This document shows, in pieces, positions 28,031 to 38,640 of a stretch of DNA of 64,000 nt; the first letter of the stretch is position 1; each line of letters opens with the position of its first letter. Position numbers and translations under genes: made by a program. The notes under the pieces are model-generated. The model ran no database searches. It was not told the origin of the DNA and worked only from the letters and a program-made list of their open reading frames with translations. Source of the stretch: Luteibacter yeojuensis (GTDB taxonomy: Bacteria; Pseudomonadota; Gammaproteobacteria; Xanthomonadales; Rhodanobacteraceae); contig NZ_JAAQTL010000001.1 of NCBI RefSeq assembly GCF_011742875.1, positions 2,356,001 to 2,420,000 of the forward strand, read 5' to 3'.

Positions 28031-28874
28031 GCGCCAACCGCCGTCGGGCTGCGTCACGCGGCCCATCATCCGCTTCGAGCGTGGCCGGCGCAGCGAGGAC
28101 GAGGATCGCCTCGCGGAGGAAGTGCCGGTCGCGATGCACTTCGACGGCGCCCCCTTCGCCGTGATGATGACGACCCCGGCCGACCTGGAGGATTTCGCAC
28201 GCGGATTCGCGCTGACCGAAGGCAAAGTCGATTCCATGCTCGATATCGCCGACATCGAGCTGCGTGAAGTCCTGGAAGGCATCGTCGTGGATGTACGCAC
28301 TTGCAGGAGCCGCCATGGCGGCGAGGAAACCTCGCCCCGGTCCACCGCCATCGCCGGCGAAGCCGGCTCCCATACAAGGCGGGAGCTGCCGGGGCGCAGC
28401 GGCTGCGGCATCTGCGGCAGCCGCGAACTCGAAGACGTGGTACGCCATCCTCCGCCGGTGGCGGCGGGACCGACGGTGGACGCCGGCGCCATCGAACGCG
28501 CACTCGAAACGCTGCGCACACGCCAGCCGATCAACGCCTTTACCGGCTCGGTGCACGCCGCCGCCTGGGCCTTGCCCGATGGCACGATCGTGGAGGTGCG
28601 CGAGGACGTGGGCCGGCACAACGCGCTGGACAAACTGATCGGCGCGATGCTCCTCGCGCGGCACGATCCGCGTGACGGCTTCCTGGTCATCACCAGCCGT
28701 GCCAGCTACGAAATGGTGACCAAGGCGGCCATCGCGGGCATGACGATCGTCGTCGCCATTTCCGCGCCCACGGCGCTCGCGGTGCACCTGGCCACGGATT
28801 GCGGCGTGACGCTGCTCGGCTTCGCGCGCCCCGGCCGTTTCAACATCTACAGCCGCGCGGAACGCATCCGCTAG
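28020..28874 (+). CDS. fdhD: Formate dehydrogenase accessory sulfurtransferase FdhD
   Basis: FdhD moves sulfur from IscS to the molybdenum cofactor of FdhF-type enzymes. This 284-residue version has the conserved LRTRQPINAFTGSVHAAAW block (shown in part), DVGRHNALDKLIG and SRASYEMVTKAAIAGM, and the cysteine loop SGCGICG (Cys129, Cys132). The ATG overlaps the oxidoreductase stop by 11 bp. Residues about 95-118 are encoded by a chromosomal repeat element inserted in frame just before the cysteine loop. The catalytic motifs are intact, so the protein is probably functional. Confidence 0.92.
28303..28375. repeat. REP-like element inside the fdhD coding region
   Basis: GCAGGAGCCGCCATGGCGGCGAG, which is also found with small changes at 49653 and 59676, is followed by ATCGCCGGCGAAGCCGGCTC, the second repeat type also seen (inverted) at 30959. 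The 73-bp pair keeps the reading frame and supplies residues about 95-118 of FdhD. (Long unit given only by position: 28303-28325.). Confidence 0.7.
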
Positions 28875-29215
28875 CTAGCGCCGTCCCTGCGCCGGCGCAG
28901 GCTGTCCTTCACGTCCACGTCGAAGCGCACCGTCGTCGCCACGGTGTCGTAGCCGGGTATATCGAACACGAGACCGTCCTTGCTCGGCAACCGCGATTGC
29001 AGGTCGCGCAGCGCCTCGCGCGGCACCTCCATGCGCCACTCGTGCGCCGTGCCGGACAATGTGCAAGCGTTGTCCGTGGCGTCTATCGCGTAGCGCATGG
29101 TGAAGGCCTTGCCGAACGCCGTCGACCCGAGCAGCGCGATGTCCTGGAGCAGTTCGTTGAGCTCGTCCTCGTCGATCCGCACGCGGATCTTATCGTCCTC
29201 GAGTTGCACCCTCAT
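28871..29215 (-). CDS. Conserved-looking small protein coupled to mobA
   Basis: This is a 114-residue soluble protein with no signal or membrane segment. It begins MRVQLEDDKIRVRIDEDEL and has a regular beta-strand pattern (TMRYAIDATD, TLSGTAHEWRMEVPREAL, TVATTVRFDVDVK). Its ATG overlaps the mobA stop (29212-29215), so it is the last gene of a moeA-mobA row, and its stop overlaps the fdhD end by four bases from the opposite strand. I do not recognise the family. The position suggests a link with molybdenum cofactor or with the enzyme that uses it. Confidence 0.75.
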   Translation of the reverse strand: MRVQLEDDKIRVRIDEDELNELLQDIALLGSTAFGKAFTMRYAIDATDNACTLSGTAHEWRMEVPREALRDLQSRLPSKDGLVFDIPGYDTVATTVRFDVDVKDSLRRRRDGAS

Positions 29216-29745
29216 GCGTTCGCCTCGCGCCATTCGTCGGGGGTATTGCAGTTGACCAGCAGCCGTGTGTCCAGGCCGTCCAGCGGCAGCGCCATCGCGC
29301 CGACCGCCGCCTGCAGGGCGGCGATCGAACAGGCGCGCCCGGGCCGGGCCATGAGTTCTTCGAGCGCCGCACGCGCGGTAGCGTCCATGGTCAGCCGCAT
29401 GGGCAACGGATGATCCCGCCAATGGGTCGCGGCGCGACCGCGCTCGGCGAGCAAGGGAGCCAGCACCGCCGTGCCCAACCGCGGCATGTCCACCGGCACG
29501 ACCAGCCACTCGCCGTCCGGCAGTCCGTGCATCGCGCTCGCGATGCCGCCGACGGGACCGCTGTCCGGCCAGCGGTCCACTATGCCACCCGCCCGGGTCC
29601 CGCTGATCGCCACCCGATCCGCGCCGGCGTCCCATAGGGCGCGCAGCGTCCGTTCCAGCAGGGTGCGTCCGTCGATGCGCAGCATCGCCTTGTCCTCGCC
29701 CATGCGGGAGGAGCGTCCGCCGGCGAGGACGAGGCCGAGGATCAT
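29212..29745 (-). CDS. mobA: Molybdenum cofactor guanylyltransferase MobA
   Basis: This 177-residue enzyme attaches GMP to molybdopterin to form MGD. The N-terminal nucleotide loop LGLVLAGGRSSRMGEDKAML is diagnostic, and the metal-binding segment WLVVPVDMPRL follows. NCNTPDEW near the end matches the family. It is somewhat shorter than the E. coli protein (194 residues). The ATG at 29745 overlaps the moeA stop by four bases. Confidence 0.93.
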   Translation of the reverse strand: MILGLVLAGGRSSRMGEDKAMLRIDGRTLLERTLRALWDAGADRVAISGTRAGGIVDRWPDSGPVGGIASAMHGLPDGEWLVVPVDMPRLGTAVLAPLLAERGRAATHWRDHPLPMRLTMDATARAALEELMARPGRACSIAALQAAVGAMALPLDGLDTRLLVNCNTPDEWREANA

Positions 29746-30938
29746 GGCGCGTCCGCCGGATCGAGGGGCCACGCGTCGGCGGCATCGTCGGAGCCCGCGG
29801 CAGCGGTGAGCCAGTGCGTCGCCTCCGTGTAAGGCAGGATGCGGTAAGCGGCCTGTGCCTTCGCCACGCGCGCGACCTGCCACCCTTCCTCGTCGTGCTC
29901 GAGCAGGCCGAGGGCGAAGTGTTGCAGGCCTTCGCGGCCCCCGAGCGGGGCGACGAGGCGCACGCGCGCGGGACGCTCCGGCGCCAGGCCCGCCATCGCG
30001 CGCAGCACCGGCGCCACGAAGAAGCGATAGCCGACCGCCACCGCCATCGGATTGCCGGGCAGCGCCAGCACCAGGGGACCGCCGTCGAATCGCGCGGCGA
30101 GGAGCGGCTTGCCGGGACGGATGCCCACCTTGTGGAAAAGCCCGCTCGCGCCAAGCGCCGACAGCGCCGAGGGCACGAAGTCGAAACGTCCGGCGGATAC
30201 GGCACCCGTGGTGACGATCAGGTCCGCATGCGCGTCGAGCGCATCGCGCATGGCGTTCGCGAACGCATCGCCGGCATCCGGCACGCGCGACCGGGAGAGT
30301 ATTTCCGCGCCCCAATGCGTCAGGCTCGCCGCAAGGAACGGGCCGTTCGAATCGTGGATGCCGGCGGGAGGCAACGGACCCGCCGCGTTGAGTTCGCTGC
30401 CCGTCGCGACGATGGCGACCCGCGGCCGACGAAACGCCTCGACCCGTTCGATGCCCAGGGCCGCGAGCAGCATCGTCGCGGCGGCGTCCACGCGGCGCCC
30501 GCGATGGAGTACCCGGGCACCCACCGCGATGTCCGAGCCGGCATGGCGCACGTTCTGGCCGCGCCGTTCCTCGGCGGGGAAGCGAACCCGCCCGCTTCCC
30601 CGCTCGCTGCGCTCCACGGGGACGACGGTGTCGAAACCTTCGGGCATGCGCGCACCCGTGGCGATCTCGCAGGCCTGCGCCGAGGGGTAGGCGGGCGTGC
30701 CGTCGCCTGCCGCCTGCATGGCGGCAACGGCGAAGATCGAACCGGCAGCGATCGTCTCGCCGCCGGCGCGTAAGGCGTAGCCATCCATCGCCGCGTTGTC
30801 GAAGGACGGAAGCGCGAGGGGACTGTGTACGTCGCTCGCCAGGATGCGTCGTGCGGCCGACGCGAGCGGGAGAGACTCCACCCCGAGCGGTCGGGTTCCG
30901 TCCAGAAGGAGCGCAAGCGCTGCGGGATAGGAAATCAT
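29742..30938 (-). CDS. moeA: Molybdopterin molybdenumtransferase MoeA
   Basis: This 398-residue enzyme inserts molybdate into adenylylated molybdopterin. It shows the MoeA signatures ALPSFDNAAMDGYAL, ATGARMPEGFDTVVP, VATGSELN, TTGAVSAGRFDFVP and ALPGNPMAVAVGYRFF. The start at 30938 (MISYPAALALLLDG) is preferred to the frame's further extension, which runs into repeat sequence. First gene of the moeA-mobA-small protein row, which converges on the molybdoenzyme/fdhD pair. Confidence 0.95.
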   Translation of the reverse strand: MISYPAALALLLDGTRPLGVESLPLASAARRILASDVHSPLALPSFDNAAMDGYALRAGGETIAAGSIFAVAAMQAAGDGTPAYPSAQACEIATGARMPEGFDTVVPVERSERGSGRVRFPAEERRGQNVRHAGSDIAVGARVLHRGRRVDAAATMLLAALGIERVEAFRRPRVAIVATGSELNAAGPLPPAGIHDSNGPFLAASLTHWGAEILSRSRVPDAGDAFANAMRDALDAHADLIVTTGAVSAGRFDFVPSALSALGASGLFHKVGIRPGKPLLAARFDGGPLVLALPGNPMAVAVGYRFFVAPVLRAMAGLAPERPARVRLVAPLGGREGLQHFALGLLEHDEEGWQVARVAKAQAAYRILPYTEATHWLTAAAGSDDAADAWPLDPADAP

Positions 30939-30958
30939 GGATGAAGCGTAACGCGGCC

Positions 30959-31040
30959 GGTGGGAACCGGCTATGCCGGCGATCCCGCGGCAGCGGGCCA
31001 GCGTGCCGCGAGCACCTATCGCCGCTGAAGCGGCTCCCAC
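30959..31040. repeat. Paired REP-like elements upstream of moeA
   Basis: GTGGGAACCGGCTATGCCGG (30959-30978) and CGCCGCTGAAGCGGCTCCCAC (approx. 31020-31040; last 20 bases shown in pattern only) are inverted members of the dispersed family also found at 28303, 38641, 49651 and 59676. Confidence 0.6.
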
Positions 31041-31058
31041 GAAGTCCGGCAGCTTGCA

Positions 31059-31119
31059 GGAGAACATGGGATCTCCCACGAGGCCGGCCGTTTGGGGGAG
31101 ACCATGGGATCCCCCACGA
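31059..31119. repeat. Two tandem palindromic units
   Basis: A 23-bp unit running from GGAGA through CATGGGATC to CCCACGA occurs at 31059-31081 and again at 31097-31119 with two substitutions. Each contains a small dyad around GGGATC-CCC. No gene is seen in 30939-31151. Confidence 0.6.
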
Positions 31120-31127
31120 ACGGAATC

Positions 31128-31145
31128 GGGGGCCTGACGGCCCCC
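31128..31145 (-). terminator. Hairpin at the 3' end of the EF-G paralogue gene
   Basis: GGGGGCC (31128-31134), loop TGAC, GGCCCCC (31139-31145), starting 6 bp after the stop codon on the minus strand. The downstream tract is only weakly T-rich, so termination strength is uncertain. Confidence 0.5.
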
Positions 31146-31151
31146 GTCCTT

Positions 31152-33221
31152 TCACGCCGAGCGGCGCGATGGCTCCTGCGTCGCCGGGCGATAGGCGTGG
31201 AACGCCACCGTCGCCGAGGCACGTCCCTGGCTCAGCGAGCGCAAGGCGGTGCTGTAACCGTCCAGCTGCGCAAGCGGAACGTCGGCCTCGATCTCCGTGC
31301 GCTCCTGCCGGTCGACGAGGTTCACGATCTGCCCGCCGCGGCGCTGCAGGTCGCCCAGGACATCGCCGACCGCCGGCCCGGGGGCGCTCACCGAGACGCG
31401 CATCACCGGCTCCAGGAGCACCGTGCCCGTCGTTTCCAGCGCGGACCGCACGGCGATCTGCGCGGCGCGATGGAACGCCGCCTCGTTCGAGTCCACGGCA
31501 TGCGCCTGCCCATCGAGCACGACCACCGAGGCGCCGACGACCGGATAACCGCGCGGCCCTTCCAGCAACGCCGAGGCGGCTCCCTTCTCGACGGCAGCCT
31601 GGAACGCCTTCGGGATGACGCCACCGGTGGTGCGATCCTCGAAGGTGTTGGCCTCGCCACCGTTCGGTGTCACCGACAGCACGACGCGCGCGAACTGGCC
31701 GCTGCCGCCGGTCTGCTTGGCGAGCTTGCCCTCGACCGCACCCGATGCCGACGCCGGTGTTTCCTGGTAAGCCACGCGCGGCGAACCCGTGCGTACCTGC
31801 ACGCCCCATTCGCGGCGCAGGCGCTCCACCATCACTTCCAGGTGCAGTTCGCCCATGCCCCAAACCAGGGTTTCGCCGGTGTCCGGATCGGTGCCCACGC
31901 GGAAAGACGGATCCTCCTGCGCCAGGCGCGCAAGCCCGTTGCCGAGCTTCAGCAGGTCGGCCGAACGCTCGGGCGACAGGCGCCACGACAGCACCGCGGG
32001 CTGCGCCTGGATCGTCTCCAGCCGCACGCGCCGGTGTGCATCGGACAGGGTTTCTCCCGTGGCCACGTCCTTCCAGCCGGCGATGGCGACGATGTCGCCC
32101 GCCTCCGCGGATTCCACCGCTTCGGTGTCCTCGGCACGCACGACGGCGAGACGGCCGACGCGCTGCACGCGGTCCGTGCCGCTGCGCCAGACGGCGTCGC
32201 CGACGCTCAGGCGTCCCGCGTACAGCCGCACGAAGGCCAGCGGTCCGTGCGCCTGGTTCACGACCTTGAAAACGAGCGCGGCCAGCGGCGCGCCCGCATC
32301 GGGCGCGACCGCCGTGTCGCCATCGTCGGTGTGCGCGACGACCGCGGGACGATCGAGCGGCGAAGGCAGGTACGCCACGAGGGCATCCAGCAGCGGCTCG
32401 ATGCCGACATTGCGGAACGCCGAACCCGGGAGCACCGGCGAACCGATACCGGCCAGCGTGCCGCGACGCAGCGCCGCGGCGAGCGCGACGGCGTCGACGG
32501 GCTGCTCCGCGAGCCATAGCTCGGCCAGCGCTTCGTCGCGGTCGGCGACGGCCGCCACGAGTTCGGCGCGCGCTTCGGCGTGCGCCGCGCGCTCGGCGTC
32601 GGTCCACGCATGCGTGGACGGCTGGCCGGCCTCGTCGAAAAGCCAGGTGCGCTCGGCCACCAGGTCGACGAGCCCGGTGATATGCTCGCCCTCGATCACG
32701 GGTCGCGCGACGACCCATGGGTTGGCGCCGAGCTTGTCGCGCATCTGCGCGACCACGGCGTCGAAGTCCGCACCCGGGCGGTCCATCTTGTTCACGAACG
32801 CCATGAGCGGGACGCCATGTCGGCGGGCCTGGTGCCACACGGTTTCCGATTGCGGCTGCACGCCGGCCACGCCGGAGAACACCGTGACCGCGCCGTCGAG
32901 CACGCGCAACGAACGCTCCACCTCGATCGCGAAATCGATGTGTCCGGGCGTGTCGATGAGGGTCAGGCGATGCGGCTGTCCACCCTCCGGCGTCCAGTTG
33001 GCGCGCACGGCGGCGGCGCCGATCGTGATGCCACGCTCGCGCTCGAGTTCCATGTGATCCGTGGTGGTCGCGCCATCGTGCACCTCGCCGGTGCGATGGA
33101 TCGTGCCGGTCTTGTAAAGCAGGCGCTCGGTGAGCGTGGTCTTGCCCGCGTCCACATGCGCGATGATGCCGAGGTTGCGCCAGCGGTCGACAGGAATGCG
33201 GGTTTCTCGGGCGGTACTCAT
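31152..33221 (-). CDS. Elongation factor G paralogue (EF-G2 type)
   Basis: This is a 689-residue translational GTPase. The G motifs are clear: [15 protein letters not shown] (G1), DTPGHIDF (G3) and [10 protein letters not shown] (G4). EF-G domains II to V follow, with [13 protein letters not shown] and the C-terminal plate [20 protein letters not shown]. It stands alone, without rpsL, rpsG or tuf, and differs from the canonical fusA, so it is a second copy. Such copies serve in ribosome recycling, stress or antibiotic responses. The start at 33221 ([16 protein letters not shown]) is 20 bp after the U tract of an intrinsic terminator-like hairpin, which suggests attenuation control. Confidence 0.9.
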   Translation of the reverse strand: MSTARETRIPVDRWRNLGIIAHVDAGKTTLTERLLYKTGTIHRTGEVHDGATTTDHMELERERGITIGAAAVRANWTPEGGQPHRLTLIDTPGHIDFAIEVERSLRVLDGAVTVFSGVAGVQPQSETVWHQARRHGVPLMAFVNKMDRPGADFDAVVAQMRDKLGANPWVVARPVIEGEHITGLVDLVAERTWLFDEAGQPSTHAWTDAERAAHAEARAELVAAVADRDEALAELWLAEQPVDAVALAAALRRGTLAGIGSPVLPGSAFRNVGIEPLLDALVAYLPSPLDRPAVVAHTDDGDTAVAPDAGAPLAALVFKVVNQAHGPLAFVRLYAGRLSVGDAVWRSGTDRVQRVGRLAVVRAEDTEAVESAEAGDIVAIAGWKDVATGETLSDAHRRVRLETIQAQPAVLSWRLSPERSADLLKLGNGLARLAQEDPSFRVGTDPDTGETLVWGMGELHLEVMVERLRREWGVQVRTGSPRVAYQETPASASGAVEGKLAKQTGGSGQFARVVLSVTPNGGEANTFEDRTTGGVIPKAFQAAVEKGAASALLEGPRGYPVVGASVVVLDGQAHAVDSNEAAFHRAAQIAVRSALETTGTVLLEPVMRVSVSAPGPAVGDVLGDLQRRGGQIVNLVDRQERTEIEADVPLAQLDGYSTALRSLSQGRASATVAFHAYRPATQEPSRRSA

Positions 33222-33240
33222 GGTCGTGTTTCCTTGCGGC

Positions 33241-33269
33241 AAAAAAAAAAGCACCCTTGCGGGTGCTTT
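33241..33269 (-). terminator. Intrinsic terminator just upstream of the EF-G2 gene, possible attenuator
   Basis: On the minus strand AAAGCACCC, loop GCAA, GGGTGCTTT is followed by an unbroken run of T, a strong intrinsic terminator. It ends only about 20 bp before the EF-G2 start, leaving no room for a separate promoter. It can end gcd transcripts and may also regulate EF-G2 by read-through. Confidence 0.85.
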
Positions 33270-33296
33270 CAGGTTCTTCGAGGCTGGAACGACGTC

Positions 33297-33395
33297 TTAC
33301 GACGGCATACCTCCGTCCATGGCGCGCGCGCACCCGCGACGCGCCCCTGGGGCGATCGGTGGGAGATGCATCAAATCGTGCTTGCAGCGGAACAT
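33297..33395 (-). CDS. Possible 32-residue leader peptide upstream of the EF-G2 attenuator
   Basis: A short frame runs from ATG at 33395 to TAA at 33297 (MFRCKHDLMHLPPIAPGA and on to GGMPS), with a purine-rich stretch (GAGAAAG) 6-12 bp before the ATG. It ends 28 bp before the terminator stem. Within it, minus-strand GCGGGTGC (33337-33330) is exactly complementary to GCACCCGC of the terminator's first arm and loop (33266-33259). A ribosome on this frame could therefore choose between terminator and antiterminator. Translation is not proven and no homologue is known to me. Confidence 0.4.
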   Translation of the reverse strand: MFRCKHDLMHLPPIAPGARRGCARAMDGGMPS

Positions 33396-33470
33396 GGCGG
33401 TCTTTCTCGTGGATCGGAGCAAGTTGTGGGCGCTCCGGCCGGTTTCAAGGGGTATCCCAGGCACGATACA

Positions 33471-35858
33471 TCAAGGCAATGCGTAAGCCACGACGTAATC
33501 GCCGGACTTCGTGCCCAGGCCGCTGTGCCCGCCCGCGGCGATGACGACATATTGCTTCCCATCGACCGAATAGGACATCGGATTTGCCTGCCCGCCCGCC
33601 GGCAGGCGGGCCTTCCACAGCACCTTGCCGCTGCGCTCGTCGATGGCGCGCAGGTAGTCGTCCGCCGTGGCGCCGATGAACACCAGGCCGCCACGGGTGG
33701 TCATGTTACCCCCGATATTGAAGATGCCCGTGGGCAGCGGCGCGTTGACGTGGGTGCCGAACGGGCCGGTGTCGCGCGTGGTGCCCAGCGGATGTTCCCA
33801 GACCAGCTTGTGCGTCACGAGGTCGATCGCGGCGAGGGTGCCCCACGGCGGCGGATTGCAGGGTACCCCTATCGGATTCAGCCACGGGTGGACCTTGCCC
33901 ACGTACGGCGTGCCGTACTGTGGCGCCAGTCCGCCACCGACGGGCGGTTCGTTGCCGGTACCGTCCCAAGGCTTCACCAGGCCCTTGGCTTCGGCGTGTT
34001 CGCGCGGCGCGAGGCTGATGATGAACGGGATGTAGTTGGCGTTGGCGATCAGCAGCTTGTTATAAGGATCGATGGAGGCGCCGTGCCAGTCGATCACGCC
34101 GTCGAAGGCGGGATACACGATGGTGTCCTTGAGCTGCGGCGGCGTGAACTGGCCCTTGTAGTACGCCTTGCGGAATTCGATGCGGCACATCAGCTGGTCG
34201 AACGGCGTGGCGCCCCACATGGACTGCTCGGTGAGGTCTTTCGGCGTCAGCGAAGGCATCCCGACCGAATAGGGCTGCGTCGGCGACGTGAAGTCGCCAG
34301 GCACCGCACCCTGCGGCACCGGCTTCTCGCGCACCTCGGTCAGCGGCGTACCGGTACGGCGATCGAGCACGAAGAACTCGCCGCGCTTCGTCGTCTGCAC
34401 GAGCGCGGGAACGCTGCCGCCCTGCCCGTCCGGCAGGTCGACAAGGGAAGGACCGACCGGCACGTCCATGTCCCACACATCGTGGTGCGTGTTCTGGTAG
34501 ACCCATTTCGGCGCACCGGTTTCGATATCCAGCGCGACGGTGGAACTCGATACCTTCTCGTCGATCGCACGCCGGTGGCCGCCGAAGTAATCCGGCGTGG
34601 CATTGCCCATCGGGAGGTAGACGAGGCCGAGATCCGGATCGGCGGTGTACACGCCCCAGGCATTGGGCGTGCCGCGGGTGAGCTGATCGTCCGGGCCCGG
34701 CGTCCAGTTCTGCGGGTCGTGTCCCACGTCCCATGCCCAGACGAGTTTCCCGGAAAGCGGATCGAAAGCGCGCACCGCGCCGGAAGGTTCGCCCTCGGCC
34801 TGGTTGTCGTAAATCCATCCGCCAAGCATCACGCGGTCCTTGATCACCAGCGGCGGCGAGGTGACGAAGTGAAAACCCGCCGGCACGTGCCCGAGGTACT
34901 GCGTCAGCGAAATGAAGCCATGCTGGCCGAAGTCCTCGCAGGGCTTGCCGGTATCGGCGTTCAACGCCATGAGGCGCGCGTCGAGCACGGGAGCGATGAT
35001 CCGTCGGGGACAGTCGGTCTGCGTTCCTTGCGGCGCCTCGTAATAGGCGACCCCGCGGCAAGCGAGATAGACGTCCGCGTCGGTGTCGGCTTTCGGATCG
35101 AATGTCCACTTCGTCCGTCCGGTGGCGGCGTCGAGGGCCACGACCCAACTGTGGCCGGTACAGACATAGAGCGTGTCGCCCACCTTGATCGGCGTGTTCT
35201 CGAAATTGAACTCGTGGCCGGCATCGGTGCCGCCCTTGTCTTCCCCGGGACGCATCGTGTCGCCGGTGCGCGCCGTCCAGGCAACCTTGAGGTTCTTCAC
35301 GTTACGCGTAGTGATCTGGTCCAGGGGCGAGAAGCGATCGCCGCGCGGGGTGCGCCCGTAGAACAGCCAGTCGCCGTCCGGAACGGAAGTGTCGTGGCCG
35401 CCGGCATCGTTGCGGACGACCATCGTGCCGCTCGTTCCGACAGGTTGCATGAATCCCGCGACGCCGGTTCCGACGGCGACGAGCGCGGCGACGAGCAACG
35501 CGGCCACGCCGCCGCGCGAGGGCGTGAGGCGGCGCGTCACCCAGGGCATCGCGAGGTATATCCCGAGCACCACGGGAACCAGCAGGCGTGGTTCAAGCTG
35601 CCATCCGACCAGGCCGACTTCGGCGATCGCCCACACGACCGTACCCAGCAGCAGGACGGCGTAAAGCCAGAGCGACGCCGAAGAGCCGCGCATGAGCAAC
35701 ACGCCGGTCGCCACCAGCGCCGCGCCGGCGACGAGGTAGTAGAAGCTGCCGCCCAGGACGACCAGCCAGAGGCCACCCAGCGCGAGCGCGGCGCCGCAAA
35801 GGGCGACGACGAGTCCGAGGATGCGCGGTGGGTGCGCGATCCGTAGGGCTGCTGTCAT
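33471..35858 (-). CDS. gcd: Membrane-bound PQQ-dependent glucose/quinate-type dehydrogenase
   Basis: This is a 795-residue enzyme with an N-terminal membrane domain of about five helices (residues 10-140) and a periplasmic eight-bladed PQQ propeller. Family marks are DWLFYGRTPRGDRFSPLDQI, the WDMDVPVGPSLVDLP block carrying the catalytic Asp, and the C-terminal YVVIAAGGHSGLGTKSGDY (in two parts). It oxidises glucose or a related polyol or quinate to the lactone or acid and passes electrons to ubiquinone. No pqq genes are in the window. The next 75 bp and a possible leader frame separate it from the EF-G2 terminator. The 231-bp gap to the divergent reductase shows no gene. Confidence 0.92.
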   Translation of the reverse strand: MTAALRIAHPPRILGLVVALCGAALALGGLWLVVLGGSFYYLVAGAALVATGVLLMRGSSASLWLYAVLLLGTVVWAIAEVGLVGWQLEPRLLVPVVLGIYLAMPWVTRRLTPSRGGVAALLVAALVAVGTGVAGFMQPVGTSGTMVVRNDAGGHDTSVPDGDWLFYGRTPRGDRFSPLDQITTRNVKNLKVAWTARTGDTMRPGEDKGGTDAGHEFNFENTPIKVGDTLYVCTGHSWVVALDAATGRTKWTFDPKADTDADVYLACRGVAYYEAPQGTQTDCPRRIIAPVLDARLMALNADTGKPCEDFGQHGFISLTQYLGHVPAGFHFVTSPPLVIKDRVMLGGWIYDNQAEGEPSGAVRAFDPLSGKLVWAWDVGHDPQNWTPGPDDQLTRGTPNAWGVYTADPDLGLVYLPMGNATPDYFGGHRRAIDEKVSSSTVALDIETGAPKWVYQNTHHDVWDMDVPVGPSLVDLPDGQGGSVPALVQTTKRGEFFVLDRRTGTPLTEVREKPVPQGAVPGDFTSPTQPYSVGMPSLTPKDLTEQSMWGATPFDQLMCRIEFRKAYYKGQFTPPQLKDTIVYPAFDGVIDWHGASIDPYNKLLIANANYIPFIISLAPREHAEAKGLVKPWDGTGNEPPVGGGLAPQYGTPYVGKVHPWLNPIGVPCNPPPWGTLAAIDLVTHKLVWEHPLGTTRDTGPFGTHVNAPLPTGIFNIGGNMTTRGGLVFIGATADDYLRAIDERSGKVLWKARLPAGGQANPMSYSVDGKQYVVIAAGGHSGLGTKSGDYVVAYALP

Positions 35859-36089
35859 GACACACCTCCGCGCAAGCGAAAGACGTTAGAAGATAACCAT
35901 GACGGGTAAATGTGGCGTCTACGATTCGTGCCGCTTCCACCGCGCGCCGGTCCGTGGGACGCGGCGCCGTCGCAACAATTTGCGATGCATGCGACAGGCG
36001 AATGGCTCGCCCGATGCCGGCGGAATGGGCTTCGCGCAACGCTGCTGGTATATGTGTGGACAGAACGCAACTTCCGACGGAGTCACTTC

Positions 36090-37067
36090 ATGCGTTACGT
36101 GAAACTCGGCCGTACCGGTCTCGACATCTCACCCCTCGTGCTGGGCTGCATGACGTACGGCGTGCCCGACCGCGGCACGCACGCGTGGACACTCGACGAG
36201 GAGGCGAGCCGCCCCTTCATTCGCAAGGCCCTGGATCTCGGCATCAATTTTTTCGACACGGCGAACTTCTATTCCGACGGCACGTCGGAGGAAATCGTCG
36301 GACGCGCCCTGCGCGATTTCGCGAGGCGCGACGAGGTCGTCATCGCCACGAAGACCTTCTATCCCTGGCGCAAGGGCCCGAACGGCGGTGGCCTCTCGCG
36401 CAAGGCCATCTTCCATTCCGTGGACGACAGCCTCCGGCGCCTCGGCACCGACTACATCGACCTGCTGCAGATCCATCGCTTCGACCGCCACGTACCGGTG
36501 GAGGAGACGATGGAAGCGCTGCACGACGTGGTGAAGGCCGGCAAGGTGCGCTACCTCGGCGCGTCGTCCATGTACGCGTGGCAGTTCGCGAAGATGGTGT
36601 ACACCTCGCGCCTGCATGGCTGGACGGAGTTCGTGAGCATGCAGGACCACTACAACCTGCTTCAGCGCGAGGAAGAGCGCGAGATGATCCCGTTCTGCAT
36701 CGATCAGGGGATCGCCGTGCTGCCCTGGAGCCCGCTCGCCCGTGGCCGCCTCACCCGCGACTGGGACGAACGCAGCACGAGGCAGGACAGCGACCTCTTC
36801 GGCGGCACGCTGTACAACGCCACCCTCGATTCGGACAAGGCGATCGTCGCGGCCGTGAAGGAGGTGGCCGTGGCACGGGGCGTGCCGCGTGCCCAGGTCG
36901 CGCTTTCCTGGGTGGCGCACCGCCGCGGCGTCACGGCGCCGATCGTCGGGGCGACGAAACCGCAGCATCTGGACGATGCCGTGGCGGCGCTCGACCTGGC
37001 ACTCGGCGACGAGGAGACGGCGCGGCTCGAAGCGGCATACGCGCCGCACCCCATCGAGGGGTTCTGA
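36090..37067 (+). CDS. Aldo/keto reductase
   Basis: This is a 325-residue NADPH-dependent reductase with an (alpha/beta)8 barrel. The catalytic tetrad can be placed: Asp in [12 protein letters not shown] with the following Tyr, Lys in [10 protein letters not shown], and His in [21 protein letters not shown] and [14 protein letters not shown] follow the pattern of the YajO/AKR group that acts on aldehydes and ketones of sugars. The ATG at 36090 opens [20 protein letters not shown], the usual N-terminus. It is a single gene; substrate not predictable. Confidence 0.92.
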   Translation: MRYVKLGRTGLDISPLVLGCMTYGVPDRGTHAWTLDEEASRPFIRKALDLGINFFDTANFYSDGTSEEIVGRALRDFARRDEVVIATKTFYPWRKGPNGGGLSRKAIFHSVDDSLRRLGTDYIDLLQIHRFDRHVPVEETMEALHDVVKAGKVRYLGASSMYAWQFAKMVYTSRLHGWTEFVSMQDHYNLLQREEEREMIPFCIDQGIAVLPWSPLARGRLTRDWDERSTRQDSDLFGGTLYNATLDSDKAIVAAVKEVAVARGVPRAQVALSWVAHRRGVTAPIVGATKPQHLDDAVAALDLALGDEETARLEAAYAPHPIEGF

Positions 37068-37228
37068 GCCCGGGAGAGCGCCCCATGGCTACCCGCCCCG
37101 CGCTTGCCGGGAGGCCGGCCCCCGCCCCGGGCGGCCTCCTGAACATCCATGCAATCGTCACCCCCCGGAGGTACCCTTCCCGCTGCAAAACGGACCGGGG
37201 GCGTGTATCATGGCGCGCCCCATTTATC

Positions 37229-37244
37229 TCTTTATCCGTAAAGA
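37229..37244 (+). promoter_or_regulatory. Candidate methionine-regulon operator before metK
   Basis: TCTTTA-TCCG-TAAAGA is a perfect dyad 17 bp before the metK ATG, within an AT-rich island in otherwise GC-rich sequence, extended by TATC on the left and GGATA on the right. metF has a different but related dyad (CTTT and AAAG core). The regulator is not encoded here. Confidence 0.45.
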
Positions 37245-37260
37245 AGGATATATCACCCCG

Positions 37261-38478
<1,218 letters not shown>

Positions 38479-38501
38479 GCGCGCGCGGCATCGTGCATCG
38501 A

Positions 38502-38530
38502 ACGGGCACCCTCGGGTGCCCGTTTTTTTT
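38502..38530 (+). terminator. Intrinsic terminator of metK
   Basis: ACGGGCACC, loop CTC region, GGTGCCCGT, then eight T, beginning 24 bp after the metK stop. Confidence 0.93.
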
Positions 38531-38640
38531 GTCACGAATGCTTCATCGCCATGGTGCGACACCTTGCCTTCTGTGATCGGAGAGCCGCCATGAACCGTCG
38601 CCCCGCACTCGCCATCGCCGTCCTTGCCGTGAGGGAGCAT

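Noticed and set aside
32580..35846. A plus-strand frame of 1088 codons over EF-G2 and gcd
   Set aside because: Antisense of conserved genes; low-complexity His/Arg-rich sequence with no domain.
37153..37260. A SAM-sensing riboswitch before metK
   Set aside because: None of the known SAM riboswitch cores can be traced; only a short AT-rich dyad suited to protein binding is present.
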